A DNA stretch of 64,000 nt from Clostridium_AF sediminicola (GTDB lineage: Bacteria > Bacillota > Clostridia > Clostridiales > Clostridiaceae), in assembly GCF_050402865.1 (NCBI RefSeq), contig NZ_BAABMF010000001.1, positions 715,542 to 779,541 of the forward strand. The letters are read 5' to 3'. Position numbers and translations under genes: made by a program. How positions within the stretch are numbered: the first letter of the stretch is position 1; each line of letters opens with the position of its first letter. The notes below the pieces were generated by a model that worked only from the letters and a program-made list of their open reading frames with translations, did no database searches and was not told the origin of the DNA. Of this stretch, positions 1-9,247 are shown piece by piece.

Positions 1-153
1 AGCCGTATTCATGATATTTACCTCTATTTCTTTTCTAATACTTGAAAACTTCAACCTAATAAAAAAGGAAAGAGCAATTATAATTGATATTGTTATAACT
101 AAAATATTCATTATCAAAATTTTTGAATGAAGTTTTAATTTCTTTTTTTTCAC
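1..153 (-). CDS. Sensor histidine kinase, N-terminal fragment (runs off the left edge)
   Basis: A minus-strand reading frame opens at a GTG (151-153) placed 5 nt after an AAAGGGG ribosome binding site (159-165) and stays open to the window edge (51 codons). The peptide starts with a lysine-rich stretch, then one hydrophobic segment (about residues 12-31), then a charged IRKEIEVNIMNTA-like segment. This is the usual beginning of CitA/DcuS-type membrane sensor kinases, where one transmembrane helix leads into an extracytoplasmic PAS domain. The kinase domain lies outside the window, so the family call is an inference from the N-terminus alone. Confidence 0.45.
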   Translation of the reverse strand, partial: MKKKKLKLHSKILIMNILVITISIIIALSFFIRLKFSSIRKEIEVNIMNTA

Positions 154-226
154 TGTATCCCCTTTCATTTAAGACGTATATTTAAAAGTTTATGTTTTTA
201 CTTAATAATTCTAATTATATCATGAA

Positions 227-256
227 TAAAAAAAGAACCCTAGATTCTCAATCTAG
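227..256 (-). terminator. Rho-independent terminator after the DUF3784 gene
   Basis: Inverted repeat CTAGATT-CTC-AATCTAG at 240-256. On the minus strand it is followed by a T-rich tract (the A-run at 228-235). It sits about 50 bp past the stop of the DUF3784 gene. Confidence 0.7.
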
Positions 257-305
257 AATTCCCATATTTTATTCGGTCTTCATTATATAATTTCTTTACC
301 CAACA

Positions 306-1028
306 TTACATTCTTGTTTTAATTAATTTGTACAGTTGAGTTGTTTCATTTATATCACTAAGGTTTATAATATATATCCCATTATCTAAATAAATGTATA
401 TATATGAATCATCTGAATGTATAAACAAATTAGCTCTTCCTAAGTCTTCAAGTTCAAATTTACCTTTGTAATTATTCCTCAAATTAAGACCATTAATTTT
501 TTTAGTAATTCTAGGCCTTGTCGAACTTAGTTCAATATTTAGGATATCTTTATAATAAATATCTGTCCCATAAATCCCACTAATATTAATTCTATCATTT
601 TCTAAAGTAATTTTAGATTCTTGTGAAATATAAAATAAGGAACCAAAAATCAATAAGATAAAAATTATAATTGATCCAATAATAACTTTAACTCTTGTTT
701 TTATTTTTCCATCTTCCTTATAATTATTTCCATCAAACTTTTGCGCTAGAATTAAAAGAGCAACTATATTTAAAGCCATTAAAAATATTGCTATTTCATA
801 TGCAAAAGGAATCCCTAAAAATGATAAAAATACTCCTATGAACAATATTCCACCTGACAAATACATAAATTTCCCCATAAATCTACTTAAACCTTGTATA
901 TCAACTTTTTCTTTTTTTTCATTTGACATAGTGTTGTATCCCGAGATTAGCCAATACATTTTGTACTTTGAAATTAACAATCCTACGATAATAAATAATA
1001 CAGCTGTTAAAGAAAAAATTATTGCCAT
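306..1028 (-). CDS. DUF3784 membrane protein with C-terminal PH-like domain
   Basis: A 240-residue membrane protein of unknown function. The first ~100 residues show the DUF3784 pattern: a TM helix, a short loop with a WLISGYNTMS-type motif, then two more TM helices. A fourth TM follows around residue 120. The C-terminal ~100 residues look like a bacterial PH (bPH) domain on the inner or outer face. I prefer the ATG at 1026-1028 because AGGTGA lies 6 nt upstream; a GTG three codons earlier (1037) is possible but its ribosome binding site is weaker. It is a single gene ended by the hairpin at 227-256. No catalytic motif is visible. Confidence 0.7.
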   Translation of the reverse strand: MAIIFSLTAVLFIIVGLLISKYKMYWLISGYNTMSNEKKEKVDIQGLSRFMGKFMYLSGGILFIGVFLSFLGIPFAYEIAIFLMALNIVALLILAQKFDGNNYKEDGKIKTRVKVIIGSIIIFILLIFGSLFYISQESKITLENDRINISGIYGTDIYYKDILNIELSSTRPRITKKINGLNLRNNYKGKFELEDLGRANLFIHSDDSYIYIYLDNGIYIINLSDINETTQLYKLIKTRM

Positions 1029-1078
1029 TATTTTCACCTTTTCCTTTCATTTATAAATATAATTATATCAAATTATAT

Positions 1079-2755
1079 TTAAATATCTACAAACTTTTCA
1101 GCAAAAATACTGTTCAATATTACTATTAAAACAACTGTTATTGAAATAAAAATTATTGTAAAAATAAAATATATCAAAGTAATAGATTTTAATAACTTTA
1201 ATAAAAATATTACTAAAACTCCTAAAACTGCTGTATAAACAATACCAACTAACATAAAAACCAGAACATTCATATTTTGTTTTACAGCTTTTTGAGGATT
1301 ATCCCAATTTAGAACTGGTCTAATTAAATCTATTAGTATACCTATAGCATACAGTGGTAAACTTCCTAAGATTCCAAAAAAAATACAAATAAATATTGTT
1401 TCCATCTTTATTTGTACAAAGAAACTAATACCAATAAGCACAAATAGTATTCCAAATATTTGAATAAAAATACTTGTTAGCATCCTCCCTTTTATTTGGT
1501 CAATGGGCTTTACAGGTGCCAATCTATTTATCCAAAAATGTTTTCCCTCTCTTGAGAACGTAGTAGCCGCCGTTGGATTTATTGTAGCAAGTAACAAGAA
1601 AAAAGCAACTATTGCAAAGTCAATAATTCTATAAAATTCCCCATAATATTTTGTTAGTTCGCCAATTGCACTACTATCCGTAGTTACTGGCATAATAATT
1701 AGAATTAAAGGAATTATTATTACCGTACTAACACAATTAAATAAATATGCAGGTGTTCTTAACAATAATTTAAAATCTAATTTAAAAACTGCAATAAATG
1801 GATGAGATTTTTTCTGCAATTTTGCTTCTAAATCATTAGCTGTTAATTTTTTGTTTCCACTACTGCTTTCTTCTCCTCCAATTATTCCTCCTAAATATAT
1901 TTTTTCCCCAACAAATAGTGTTGTCCCAAGTATAGCAATACTAATTACTATATACAGAATTATATTTATAAAACTCCAAATCCCATCTAAAATCAAAGCT
2001 TTTGTTACTATGATGCTCAAAGGGAAAGTAGCTCCAATTGTATTTACTAAACCCATATTATTTTCTAATAATTCTGCTAAATATAATTGTTCTTCCCCCA
2101 TTGGAATTTTACTTGTCTCTTTAGAAATTAACATTTGAATACCTATTATGATTCCTAACATTATAAACATAGAAATAGTTCTAATTAAGTCTTTTTTTCC
2201 TTTAATATTAGTTACTTTCATAATTAATATTATTATAATTGTAGATATACCTAAAGGTGCAATAGGTACTACTAGCAAGGAAATCGTCGCAAAAATAATG
2301 AATACTAATCCTTTACCTTCGTTTATTCCATACGTTACTATAATAGGAATCAGGAATGGTAAAGTGAAAAGATATTGAGTAAGAACCATACCAATAAATT
2401 TTGATAGTATTATGTTTTTCGGCTTTAATGGCATAGGCAACAATATATTTATATCCTTCGAAAAATAATAAACCGACATTACATATACTAAACTGAATAT
2501 TAAAATCACCATTGACGCAGAACTAAAAGCTATAGTTATTAAGGAATTAGTCTGATTAATCATCTTTAATCCAAAATACACATTATCGACAGCAATTAAA
2601 AATAACATATATGCTGGCATTAAACTGGCGATAACAAATACAAATAATATTGGCTTCCATAAATCTTTTTTTTGTTTAAATATTTTATATTTCATATCAG
2701 AAAATCCAAAACTTGAATTTAAATGAACTTTAGTTAATCCTATTAATTCTCTCAT
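1079..2755 (-). CDS. ABC-2 type exporter permease
   Basis: A 558-residue polytopic membrane protein with about 12 hydrophobic segments, the permease partner of the ATPase encoded just upstream. Its start overlaps the end of that ATPase gene by 4 bp, the classic coupling of an ABC exporter pair. The length and the duplicated half-structure (two blocks of about six TMs separated by a charged loop near residues 290-330) fit the large ABC-2 family permeases. The substrate cannot be read from the sequence; lipids, antibiotics or peptides are all possible. Confidence 0.75.
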   Translation of the reverse strand: MRELIGLTKVHLNSSFGFSDMKYKIFKQKKDLWKPILFVFVIASLMPAYMLFLIAVDNVYFGLKMINQTNSLITIAFSSASMVILIFSLVYVMSVYYFSKDINILLPMPLKPKNIILSKFIGMVLTQYLFTLPFLIPIIVTYGINEGKGLVFIIFATISLLVVPIAPLGISTIIIILIMKVTNIKGKKDLIRTISMFIMLGIIIGIQMLISKETSKIPMGEEQLYLAELLENNMGLVNTIGATFPLSIIVTKALILDGIWSFINIILYIVISIAILGTTLFVGEKIYLGGIIGGEESSSGNKKLTANDLEAKLQKKSHPFIAVFKLDFKLLLRTPAYLFNCVSTVIIIPLILIIMPVTTDSSAIGELTKYYGEFYRIIDFAIVAFFLLLATINPTAATTFSREGKHFWINRLAPVKPIDQIKGRMLTSIFIQIFGILFVLIGISFFVQIKMETIFICIFFGILGSLPLYAIGILIDLIRPVLNWDNPQKAVKQNMNVLVFMLVGIVYTAVLGVLVIFLLKLLKSITLIYFIFTIIFISITVVLIVILNSIFAEKFVDI

Positions 2756-3477
2756 ATTTCAGTCAACTCCAAGAATATATTTTCAAGGGATTCTTTATTT
2801 CCTACTTTTTCTCTTATTTCATTCATAGTTCCAACTGCAATAATCTTTCCTTTATTGATAATGGCGATTCTATCACAAATTTTCTCTGCGACTTCTAAAA
2901 TATGAGTTGAAAAGAAAACACTTTTCCCCTCATTACATCGTTCCCTCATTATTTCTTTTAATTGAAATGAAGATTTTGGGTCTAACCCTACCATTGGCTC
3001 ATCTAGAATAAATACATCTGGATCATGTAACAAAGCTCCTATCAAAACAATTTTCTGCTGCATGCCATGGGAATAACTTCCGATAGGATCATTTATAACT
3101 TCTCTAAGTCCAAAGGTTTTTAAATATTTATTTATTCTCTCTACTTTTAATTTACTTTCTACTCCATAAACAGTTGCAATAAAGTTTAAATATTCTATTC
3201 CTTTGATTCTTTCATAAACTTCTGGATTATCAGGAACATAGCTAATGTGCTTTTTGGCTTTTATTATCTCTTTTTGATTATCGATACCATTTATTTTAAT
3301 GGCTCCTTCATCTGGTTTTAACAATCCTACTATCATTTTAATTGTAGTTGTTTTTCCTGCTCCATTTGGTCCTAAAAAACCAAAAATTTCTCCTGGTTTA
3401 ATATGAAAATTAATATTATCTACAGCCCGAATTTTCCCCTTATTGTATGACTTACTTAAGTTCTCTATTTTTAACAA
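2752..3477 (-). CDS. ABC transporter ATP-binding protein (exporter type)
   Basis: A 241-residue ABC ATPase of the CcmA/BcrA class. Walker A is GPNGAGKT (about residues 37-44). The signature SYSHGMQQK (about 133-141) replaces the usual LSGGQ with YSHGMQ, common in exporters of this class. Walker B is VFILDEP and the H-loop is STHI. It couples ATP hydrolysis to the permease encoded by the overlapping downstream gene. A soluble two-gene operon of this type is usually involved in export or antibiotic resistance; no regulator is adjacent. Confidence 0.9.
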   Translation of the reverse strand: MLKIENLSKSYNKGKIRAVDNINFHIKPGEIFGFLGPNGAGKTTTIKMIVGLLKPDEGAIKINGIDNQKEIIKAKKHISYVPDNPEVYERIKGIEYLNFIATVYGVESKLKVERINKYLKTFGLREVINDPIGSYSHGMQQKIVLIGALLHDPDVFILDEPMVGLDPKSSFQLKEIMRERCNEGKSVFFSTHILEVAEKICDRIAIINKGKIIAVGTMNEIREKVGNKESLENIFLELTEI

Positions 3478-3536
3478 GATATCACCATCCTAAAAATTAT
3501 TTATGTTGCATTTTAAATAATACAGCTAAAAGAAAT

Positions 3537-4070
3537 TTAATTATTCAATGCGAAAATATTTTGATCAAAATTCTGTACAAAATCATCAAAATTATCTGGA
3601 GCAAGCAATAAGTATTTGTCTTCTAATTCCACTAACAACACTTTTGTTGAATTTGTATAAACGAGAGCTGACTCCCCATTAGCCAATTTAAACTTACCTT
3701 CTTTATAACTACCAGTTCCTGTTCCAAGTATCCTTTTGTTAGGTTGATACTCTTTTTCTTCATTCCAATCTATTACTTTTGCATTTAGAATTTCATTGTC
3801 CGTAACCTGAATACTAGTGAATCCAGAGATAAACTTAGCACTTAAAACATCCTTTTCTATTTCAATTCCATTGAACAAAGGCATAATAAAAATTGCTCCA
3901 ATAACCACAACACCTGCTATTGCTCCAGTTATAATTCCAATTAAATCTTTCTTTGAATTTTTACTTCCCTTCCTATAACTGTAAATCCTTTCAAATAATA
4001 TTGCTATTATAAAAATAGTAATCCCTATAGTAAAAAAACTACTTGAACCTGCTAATGATATTTTATACAT
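3537..4070 (-). CDS. Small membrane protein with bPH_5-like domain
   Basis: A 177-residue protein with two N-terminal TM helices (about residues 10-30 and 45-65), followed by a ~100-residue soluble domain. That domain has the pattern RILGTGTGSYKEGKF ... LANGESALVYT ... YLLLAPDN, which resembles bacterial PH domains of the bPH_5 family (found for instance in germination and membrane proteins). Start ATG is preceded by AAAGGAGTGA. A 21-bp perfect inverted repeat lies between its start and the sulfatase gene upstream. Function unknown. Confidence 0.6.
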   Translation of the reverse strand: MYKISLAGSSSFFTIGITIFIIAILFERIYSYRKGSKNSKKDLIGIITGAIAGVVVIGAIFIMPLFNGIEIEKDVLSAKFISGFTSIQVTDNEILNAKVIDWNEEKEYQPNKRILGTGTGSYKEGKFKLANGESALVYTNSTKVLLVELEDKYLLLAPDNFDDFVQNFDQNIFALNN

Positions 4071-4101
4071 ATAATCACTCCTTTAAATATTTTATAATAA
4101 T

Positions 4102-4150
4102 AAAACAATCATATCTGTTATATTTATATTATAACAGATATGATTGTTTT
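4102..4150. repeat. 21-bp perfect inverted repeat (hairpin) in the leader of the bPH_5-like gene
   Basis: The left arm 4102-4122 and right arm 4130-4150 are perfectly complementary over 21 bp with a 7-nt AT loop. The arms end in A4/T5 runs, so it can act as a bidirectional terminator. Its position, ~30 bp upstream of the start at 4070, also allows a role as attenuator or operator. Confidence 0.7.
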
Positions 4151-4180
4151 TCAATAGCTTTTGAAAAAGTTTTAGAAGTT

Positions 4181-4225
4181 AAAAATGAAACCCTTAAGTA
4201 AATTCACTTAAGGGTTTCATTTTTT
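4181..4225 (-). terminator. Terminator of the sulfatase operon
   Basis: Perfect 15-bp inverted repeat, arms 4185-4199 and 4206-4220, containing AAACCCTTAAG. Directly beyond the stop of the sulfatase gene, with T-runs on either side, so it can work in both directions. Confidence 0.85.
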
Positions 4226-5795
4226 ATGCATGTTTGATTCTTGGCATACGCAAAGGCTCTTTTCCAAGCTCTGCCCATATATATTTCATAAATAACTCTG
4301 TTTTTAAATCTTTATACTGGGGATTATCCCATAAATTATTTAATTCTTTAGGATCATTCTGTAAATCAAATAATTCACCATAAGTTTTATTATAATAAAC
4401 TGTTAATTTATATCTTTTATCAACATAAGTTTTCAAATGAATTGTAGTAGGTTCATGTCTATTTTCGCAGATTATACTTTCTCTAATCTCTTCTTTTTCT
4501 CCTAACCACACTTTACTCTGATCGATACCTGTCATATCACAAGGAATTTTTATTCCTGATAATGATAATATTGTTGGCGCAATATCAACTAATGATACTA
4601 AGCTATCGCTCTTTTTCCCTCTATTCACTTTCCCTGGATACTTTACAATGAACGGCACTTTTATCATATCTTCATAGTGAAAAGGTCCCTTCCTTATAAG
4701 TCCATGCTGACCAAAGAAATGTCCATGATCTGTTGTGAATATAATAATAGTTTCATTATCTAAATTTAATTCGTCTAATTTATCTAATATTTTACCAATG
4801 TACTTATCCATCATACTTACCATACCATAATACAATGCAACATCTTTTTTTAGTTCTTCTCTTTTTTGACGGTGTGAATGGCAACCATGAATTTCCCAAC
4901 CAGTTTCTTTATACTCAGAGAAATCTGGTAGTTCTTCTTGAGTCATTTTAAAATGTGGTGGATTCTTATCATGCTCCCCTGGAACTAACCCATCCACAGT
5001 TATATTATCTGGATCATACATTGAGGCCCAAGGCTCAGGAACAAAATATTCTGGATGGGGATCGAAGAAACTTGACCACAAAAAGAAACTTTCATCATTT
5101 TCTTTGTACTCTTCTAATTTTGCATTAGTTCTATCAGCTATCCATGCATTATAATGATATTCTTCAGGGATATCCCATACTCCCCAATTTCGTTTTGCAT
5201 TATAAAATCCATTCTTTTCTTTAACCAATTCCTCTATCCTTGGATATTCTTTTGGATCCATATTTCCAGTAGGTTTCAAATAATAATCACGCCAATTTTT
5301 AGCTCCTTTTTCTTCAAGCCATAATGCGTAATGTTGCCCTATATGAGCTTCATTTGTATGATTTCGTGCTAATTCAGCAACTTCAAAGCCATAAAATATC
5401 TCGTTATAATTTTTCCAAAAATCCAAATCCTGCATTATTGGATATGCTTCTAAAGACGGGTACTCTTCTGTTGATCGTAATGGTTGAAAATGTGCTTTAC
5501 CAATAAGTGCTGTTCTATAGCCATTTGCCATGTAGTCCTCGCCTACTGTGTGTTCATCCTCTAATAACTTTGTTCCAAGGGTCCAAGCTCCATGTTGGCT
5601 GGGATATTTACCTGTAATTATAGAGGCTCTTGTCGGTGTACATGTAGGGTTTGGACAATATGCCCTCGTAAAAGTTGTACCATCATCAACTAATCTATCA
5701 AGATTTGGTGTAGAAATTTCATCATTGAAAGCACCTATTGTATTCCAATGCTGTTGGTCACTAGTAATTAATAATATATTAGGTCGTTTGCTCAT
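4224..5795 (-). CDS. Type I sulfatase (Cys-type, alkaline phosphatase superfamily)
   Basis: A 523-residue arylsulfatase-family enzyme that removes sulfate esters from a sugar or other substrate. The maturation signature C-T-P-T-R begins at Cys52, which must be converted to formylglycine. Metal ligands are visible in the N-terminal SDQQ and in the TTDHG segment. No signal peptide is seen, so the enzyme should be cytoplasmic and act on imported sulfated sugars. It is the last gene of the operon with the solute-binding protein and two permeases. The maturase (anaerobic sulfatase-maturating enzyme, anSME) required for a Cys-type sulfatase is not in this window. Start ATG has AAGGAG upstream. Confidence 0.9.
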   Translation of the reverse strand: MSKRPNILLITSDQQHWNTIGAFNDEISTPNLDRLVDDGTTFTRAYCPNPTCTPTRASIITGKYPSQHGAWTLGTKLLEDEHTVGEDYMANGYRTALIGKAHFQPLRSTEEYPSLEAYPIMQDLDFWKNYNEIFYGFEVAELARNHTNEAHIGQHYALWLEEKGAKNWRDYYLKPTGNMDPKEYPRIEELVKEKNGFYNAKRNWGVWDIPEEYHYNAWIADRTNAKLEEYKENDESFFLWSSFFDPHPEYFVPEPWASMYDPDNITVDGLVPGEHDKNPPHFKMTQEELPDFSEYKETGWEIHGCHSHRQKREELKKDVALYYGMVSMMDKYIGKILDKLDELNLDNETIIIFTTDHGHFFGQHGLIRKGPFHYEDMIKVPFIVKYPGKVNRGKKSDSLVSLVDIAPTILSLSGIKIPCDMTGIDQSKVWLGEKEEIRESIICENRHEPTTIHLKTYVDKRYKLTVYYNKTYGELFDLQNDPKELNNLWDNPQYKDLKTELFMKYIWAELGKEPLRMPRIKHA

Positions 5796-5895
5796 ACTTT
5801 ACTCCTTTTTATTAATTCAATATTTGAACTTATTCTATATATTTATATTATGCTTTCTTTCATACCAGTACTTTACGAAAAATAAAAGCATACCT

Positions 5896-6723
5896 TTATT
5901 CTTTTACCGCTCCAGCAGTTAATCCTTGAATCATATATTTTTGTAAGAATATAAATAAAATCAACAATGGGATACTAGACATAACAGACACAGTCATAAC
6001 ATTGCCCCAGTCATAAGATAATTCTCCTAAATATCTAAGTGAAATACCTGTAGATAATGTACGTAATTTATCATTAGTTACAAGAGTCAAACAGTATAAA
6101 TAGTCATCCCATGCTATTAAAAATGTATATAATCCAATAGCTAAAATTCCTGGGCTACACAAAGGAAGTACCACTCTAAATAATGCTGAAAATCTACCAC
6201 ATCCATCTATAGATGCAGCTTCCTCAAGTGCTCTTGGGATATCATCAAAGAAACCTTTCATAAGCCAAATACAAAATGGTACAGTAGCTGATGTTAATGC
6301 TAGTACAAGTCCCATCCTAGTATTTAATAGCCCTACATTTTTATAGGTTGAATATAATGCCGTTATTATACCTACAACAGGAAACATTGCTGTAGCCAAA
6401 AAAGCCATTAAAATAATGTTACTTCCTTTAAACTTATATCTAGAAAACCCATATCCACCTAATATAGAAACAAATACCGTTATTAATGTAGTCATACCTG
6501 CTGTTATAAAGTTATTAAAGTAATATGTCATAAATATTTTATCTTTTAAAATATTTATATAATTTTCTATTGTTGGATTCTTTGGTATCCAATCTGGTGG
6601 AAGTTTATATACCGATAAGCTACTCTTAAATGATGTTGTAAACATCCATAATATCGGACAGATTAGTAATGCAACCATAAAAATAACAAATAAATAATCC
6701 TTTAATTTAGCTTTTCTATTCAT
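5896..6723 (-). CDS. ABC sugar transporter permease (MalG/UgpE-type)
   Basis: A 275-residue inner-membrane permease with six TM helices. It has the EAA loop characteristic of this family (EEAASIDGCGRFSALFRVVLPLC region, about residues 187-210) that docks the ATPase. It pairs with the MalF-type permease 12 bp upstream. Ribosome binding site AAGGAGGTG. No ATPase gene is present in the cluster, so a shared MsmX/MsiK-like ATPase encoded elsewhere is the likely partner. Substrate inferred to be a sulfated oligosaccharide from the adjacent sulfatase. Confidence 0.9.
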   Translation of the reverse strand: MNRKAKLKDYLFVIFMVALLICPILWMFTTSFKSSLSVYKLPPDWIPKNPTIENYINILKDKIFMTYYFNNFITAGMTTLITVFVSILGGYGFSRYKFKGSNIILMAFLATAMFPVVGIITALYSTYKNVGLLNTRMGLVLALTSATVPFCIWLMKGFFDDIPRALEEAASIDGCGRFSALFRVVLPLCSPGILAIGLYTFLIAWDDYLYCLTLVTNDKLRTLSTGISLRYLGELSYDWGNVMTVSVMSSIPLLILFIFLQKYMIQGLTAGAVKE

Positions 6724-6735
6724 ACTAACACCTCC

Positions 6736-7683
6736 TTAATCATGTACTGTTTTAAATAATTTATTGTATAATGCAGAGAATACTAACAATAATGCTAACC
6801 AAACTGTTGATACTGCTGCACCTTTACCAAAGTTTAAATTAACAAATGAATTTTTATAAGTCAAAATTGCCAATGTTGTTGTTTGATTCATAGGTCCACC
6901 ACCAGTCATAATCCAGAACAACGGAAATTGCTTGAAGTTTTCAATAATAGAAATCAACAATGTTGATTTTATAACACTACTTAACATTGGAAGTGTTATA
7001 TGGAAAAATGTTTGCATTTTATTTGCTCCATCAATTGTTGCAGCTTCAAATAAATCTTTTGGTATTGACTGAAGTCCTGCCAACATCATAATTGTCATAA
7101 ATGGCATTTGTCTCCACAATGCAGCAATAGTTACACTTGGAAGAGCAAATTTCACACTAGTTACCCAAGCAATAGGTTCTTGTATAATATTTAATTTCAC
7201 CAATAAATAATTAAGAACTCCATATTGAGGTTGAAAAATCCACATCCACAATAATGCTGTTATTACTGTAGGAATAACCCAAGGTAAGAGTACAATACTT
7301 CTAGTAAAACTTCTACCTTTCATATCTTTATTTAAAGCCATTGCTAATGCTAATCCCAATATAAATAATAATGCTACAACAAAAATCATATATTTAAACG
7401 TTGTAAAAGTAGAAGTAATTATTTCTCCTTCACTAAAAAGTTCTTTATAATTAGCAAAATTATTCCATGTGTTTGTATTATTTGCACTTAATTTATAATC
7501 AAAGAAACTCATAAAAACTGACTTCACTATTGGAAAAAAAGTTGTGAATCCTACGATTAAAACTGCCGGTAAAATTAGCGTTATAGCAAAAATTGTATCT
7601 TGTTTCTTTTTCCCCATCTTTTTAAAAATCTTGTTGGGTTTAAATCTGACTTCTTTACTTACAGAAGTTGAAGATTCATTCAT
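6736..7683 (-). CDS. ABC sugar transporter permease (MalF/UgpA-type)
   Basis: A 315-residue permease with a basic cytoplasmic N-terminus (~35 residues) and six TM helices. The EAA loop is EAATIDGANKMQTFFHITLP-like (about residues 215-234). It follows the solute-binding protein gene after a 195-bp gap containing a stable stem-loop, and precedes the second permease by 12 bp. GGGAGG ribosome binding site. With its partner it forms the transmembrane channel of a CUT1-family carbohydrate importer. Confidence 0.9.
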   Translation of the reverse strand: MNESSTSVSKEVRFKPNKIFKKMGKKKQDTIFAITLILPAVLIVGFTTFFPIVKSVFMSFFDYKLSANNTNTWNNFANYKELFSEGEIITSTFTTFKYMIFVVALLFILGLALAMALNKDMKGRSFTRSIVLLPWVIPTVITALLWMWIFQPQYGVLNYLLVKLNIIQEPIAWVTSVKFALPSVTIAALWRQMPFMTIMMLAGLQSIPKDLFEAATIDGANKMQTFFHITLPMLSSVIKSTLLISIIENFKQFPLFWIMTGGGPMNQTTTLAILTYKNSFVNLNFGKGAAVSTVWLALLLVFSALYNKLFKTVHD

Positions 7684-7689
7684 AAATTA

Positions 7690-7767
7690 ACCTCCCTATA
7701 TAATGCACAGTGCACAGCTTACAATGCACCATTAATGTTGATTTTCTTGCAGAAAATCTTTAACTAA
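7690..7767 (-). repeat. Partial copy of a dispersed non-coding repeat
   Basis: The 36-bp segment 7732-7767 (core GATTTTCTTGCAGAAAATC) is identical at 35 of 36 positions to 52174-52209. The flank 7692-7730 holds short TGCAC-rich inverted motifs in place of the AGTGACAAG motifs of the other copy. It lies in the intercistronic gap of the sugar transporter operon. Non-coding. Confidence 0.65.
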
Positions 7768-7818
7768 TACTTTATATGCCGCTTAGATTAGTATAAAATT
7801 TTGTTTCTATTTTATAAC

Positions 7819-7854
7819 ACACTAGTATTCAATTTTATTATTGAATACTAGTGT
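7819..7854 (-). other. Intercistronic stem-loop after the solute-binding protein gene
   Basis: Perfect 15-bp inverted repeat (7819-7833 with 7840-7854, 6-nt loop). Minus-strand RNA beyond it lacks a T-run, so it is probably not a strong terminator. Such hairpins behind the binding-protein gene often stabilise the upstream mRNA, giving excess binding protein over permease; that role is inferred. Confidence 0.6.
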
Positions 7855-7878
7855 CAATATTATAAATCTAAAATGTTT

Positions 7879-9171
7879 CTATTTTAAAATTTCTTTTAAT
7901 TTAGCATCTAACTTCTTAACTGCATCTTCTGTACTTTCATTACCAATAGTAGCAGCTTGTACCGCAGAAGTAATTTCTAACAATGCATTTTCCATATTTG
8001 GATTTTGTTTAGCAAGAGCTTTTACTCCATTTAAACTATCCTTAATTGGACTAATAAATTCACCTGTTAACTCAACTGATTTTGTACCTGGTAAGAAAGG
8101 TAGAGTATTATAATATTCTTGTAACACTTTTTCTGAAGTAGCAAATTGTACAAATTTAGCAGCTGCTTCTTTATTTTTTGAATCTTTCATTATAAGAAGT
8201 TCATGTGCTTCTAAAAGACTTAATCCTTCTGTAGCTTTTGTTGCAGGCATTGGTGCAATGGCAACCTTCTCTTTTATTTCTGGATTTATACCAAACACTC
8301 CACTTGTTCCCCATACTTGGTCAAAATACATACCTAATCTTCCTATTGCCATTAAATTTCTTAAATCTTTCAATTTTGCAGTTTCTGGATTTAATTTATT
8401 AGTATAAATCTCTTTTAAGAAATTAAATGCATCAATGTTCTGTTGTGTATTTACATCTACTTCACCTTTATCGTTGTATATGCCACCACCATAACTGAAC
8501 ATAACACTTAAAACTGAATTTCCGCTTATTGGAACTGAAGCAGTTGTCTCACCTAAGCCATATACACTATTTCCATCTTTATCTTTAAGCTGGCTTATTT
8601 TTTCTGCATAATCAACCATCTCTTCATATGTTTTTGGTGGAGCATTAGGATCTAATCCTGCTTGCTCAAATAAATCTTTGTTATAAACCATTACGTAAGG
8701 ACTGCATATCCATGGTGCCGCATATAACTTACCATCTGCAGACATAGCATCTTTAACCCCTGGATAAATATCATCTATGTATTCTTTGCTTAGCAACTCA
8801 TCCAATGGTTCCAAATAACCAGAACTCACATACGCATTAAAACTAGAAGTTTCTCCATGTACAACATCTGGTGCATCACCTGCATTAGCCATTACCAATA
8901 CTTGCTGTTTAAGGTCTCCATAAGGATAGCTAATGAATTCGATTTTAATATCTGGATTCTCAGCTTCGAAATCACTTGCCATTTTTGTGTAAAATTGCTC
9001 AGTTGCTTTTTCTAAAAGTCCATAAGTTGCAAATTTAATTGTAACTTTTTCATCAGTTTTTGCATCCCCACTTCCACTATTATCAGTTGAATTTCCACAT
9101 CCAACTACTGAAAATACCATTGCAGAAGCAATAAGAGCTGTAGTAATTTTTTTAAACACATTCTTCAACAT
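7879..9171 (-). CDS. Sugar ABC transporter solute-binding lipoprotein
   Basis: A 430-residue extracellular solute-binding protein of the family 1 (MalE/UgpB-like) type. The N-terminus has a lipoprotein signal: basic start, hydrophobic core and lipobox V-V-G-C, with Cys25 as the lipidated residue, then a Ser/Gly/Asp-rich linker. It captures the carbohydrate outside the cell and delivers it to the two permeases encoded downstream. It is the first gene of the operon, transcribed from the promoter at 9219-9247. Confidence 0.92.
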   Translation of the reverse strand: MLKNVFKKITTALIASAMVFSVVGCGNSTDNSGSGDAKTDEKVTIKFATYGLLEKATEQFYTKMASDFEAENPDIKIEFISYPYGDLKQQVLVMANAGDAPDVVHGETSSFNAYVSSGYLEPLDELLSKEYIDDIYPGVKDAMSADGKLYAAPWICSPYVMVYNKDLFEQAGLDPNAPPKTYEEMVDYAEKISQLKDKDGNSVYGLGETTASVPISGNSVLSVMFSYGGGIYNDKGEVDVNTQQNIDAFNFLKEIYTNKLNPETAKLKDLRNLMAIGRLGMYFDQVWGTSGVFGINPEIKEKVAIAPMPATKATEGLSLLEAHELLIMKDSKNKEAAAKFVQFATSEKVLQEYYNTLPFLPGTKSVELTGEFISPIKDSLNGVKALAKQNPNMENALLEITSAVQAATIGNESTEDAVKKLDAKLKEILK

Positions 9172-9218
9172 TGTATAACCCCCTATTTATTTTAATATTT
9201 GAATTAATGTATATTCAC

Positions 9219-9247
9219 ATATTAAAACGTTTACCCTTGTTTGTCAA
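9219..9247 (-). promoter_or_regulatory. SigA-type promoter of the sulfatase/sugar transporter operon
   Basis: Minus-strand TTGACA (9242-9247), 17-nt spacer, TAATAT (9219-9224). It starts ~48 bp upstream of the solute-binding protein start codon. Near-consensus elements with ideal spacing. Confidence 0.8.
9222..9235. promoter_or_regulatory. cre-like catabolite operator overlapping the promoter
   Basis: TTAAAACGTTTACC matches 12 of 14 positions of the CcpA cre consensus TGWAARCGYTWNCW and overlaps the -10 element and spacer. Binding there would block transcription when preferred sugars are present. The central AAACGTTT palindrome could instead be the operator of the divergent ROK repressor. 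Confidence 0.55.
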
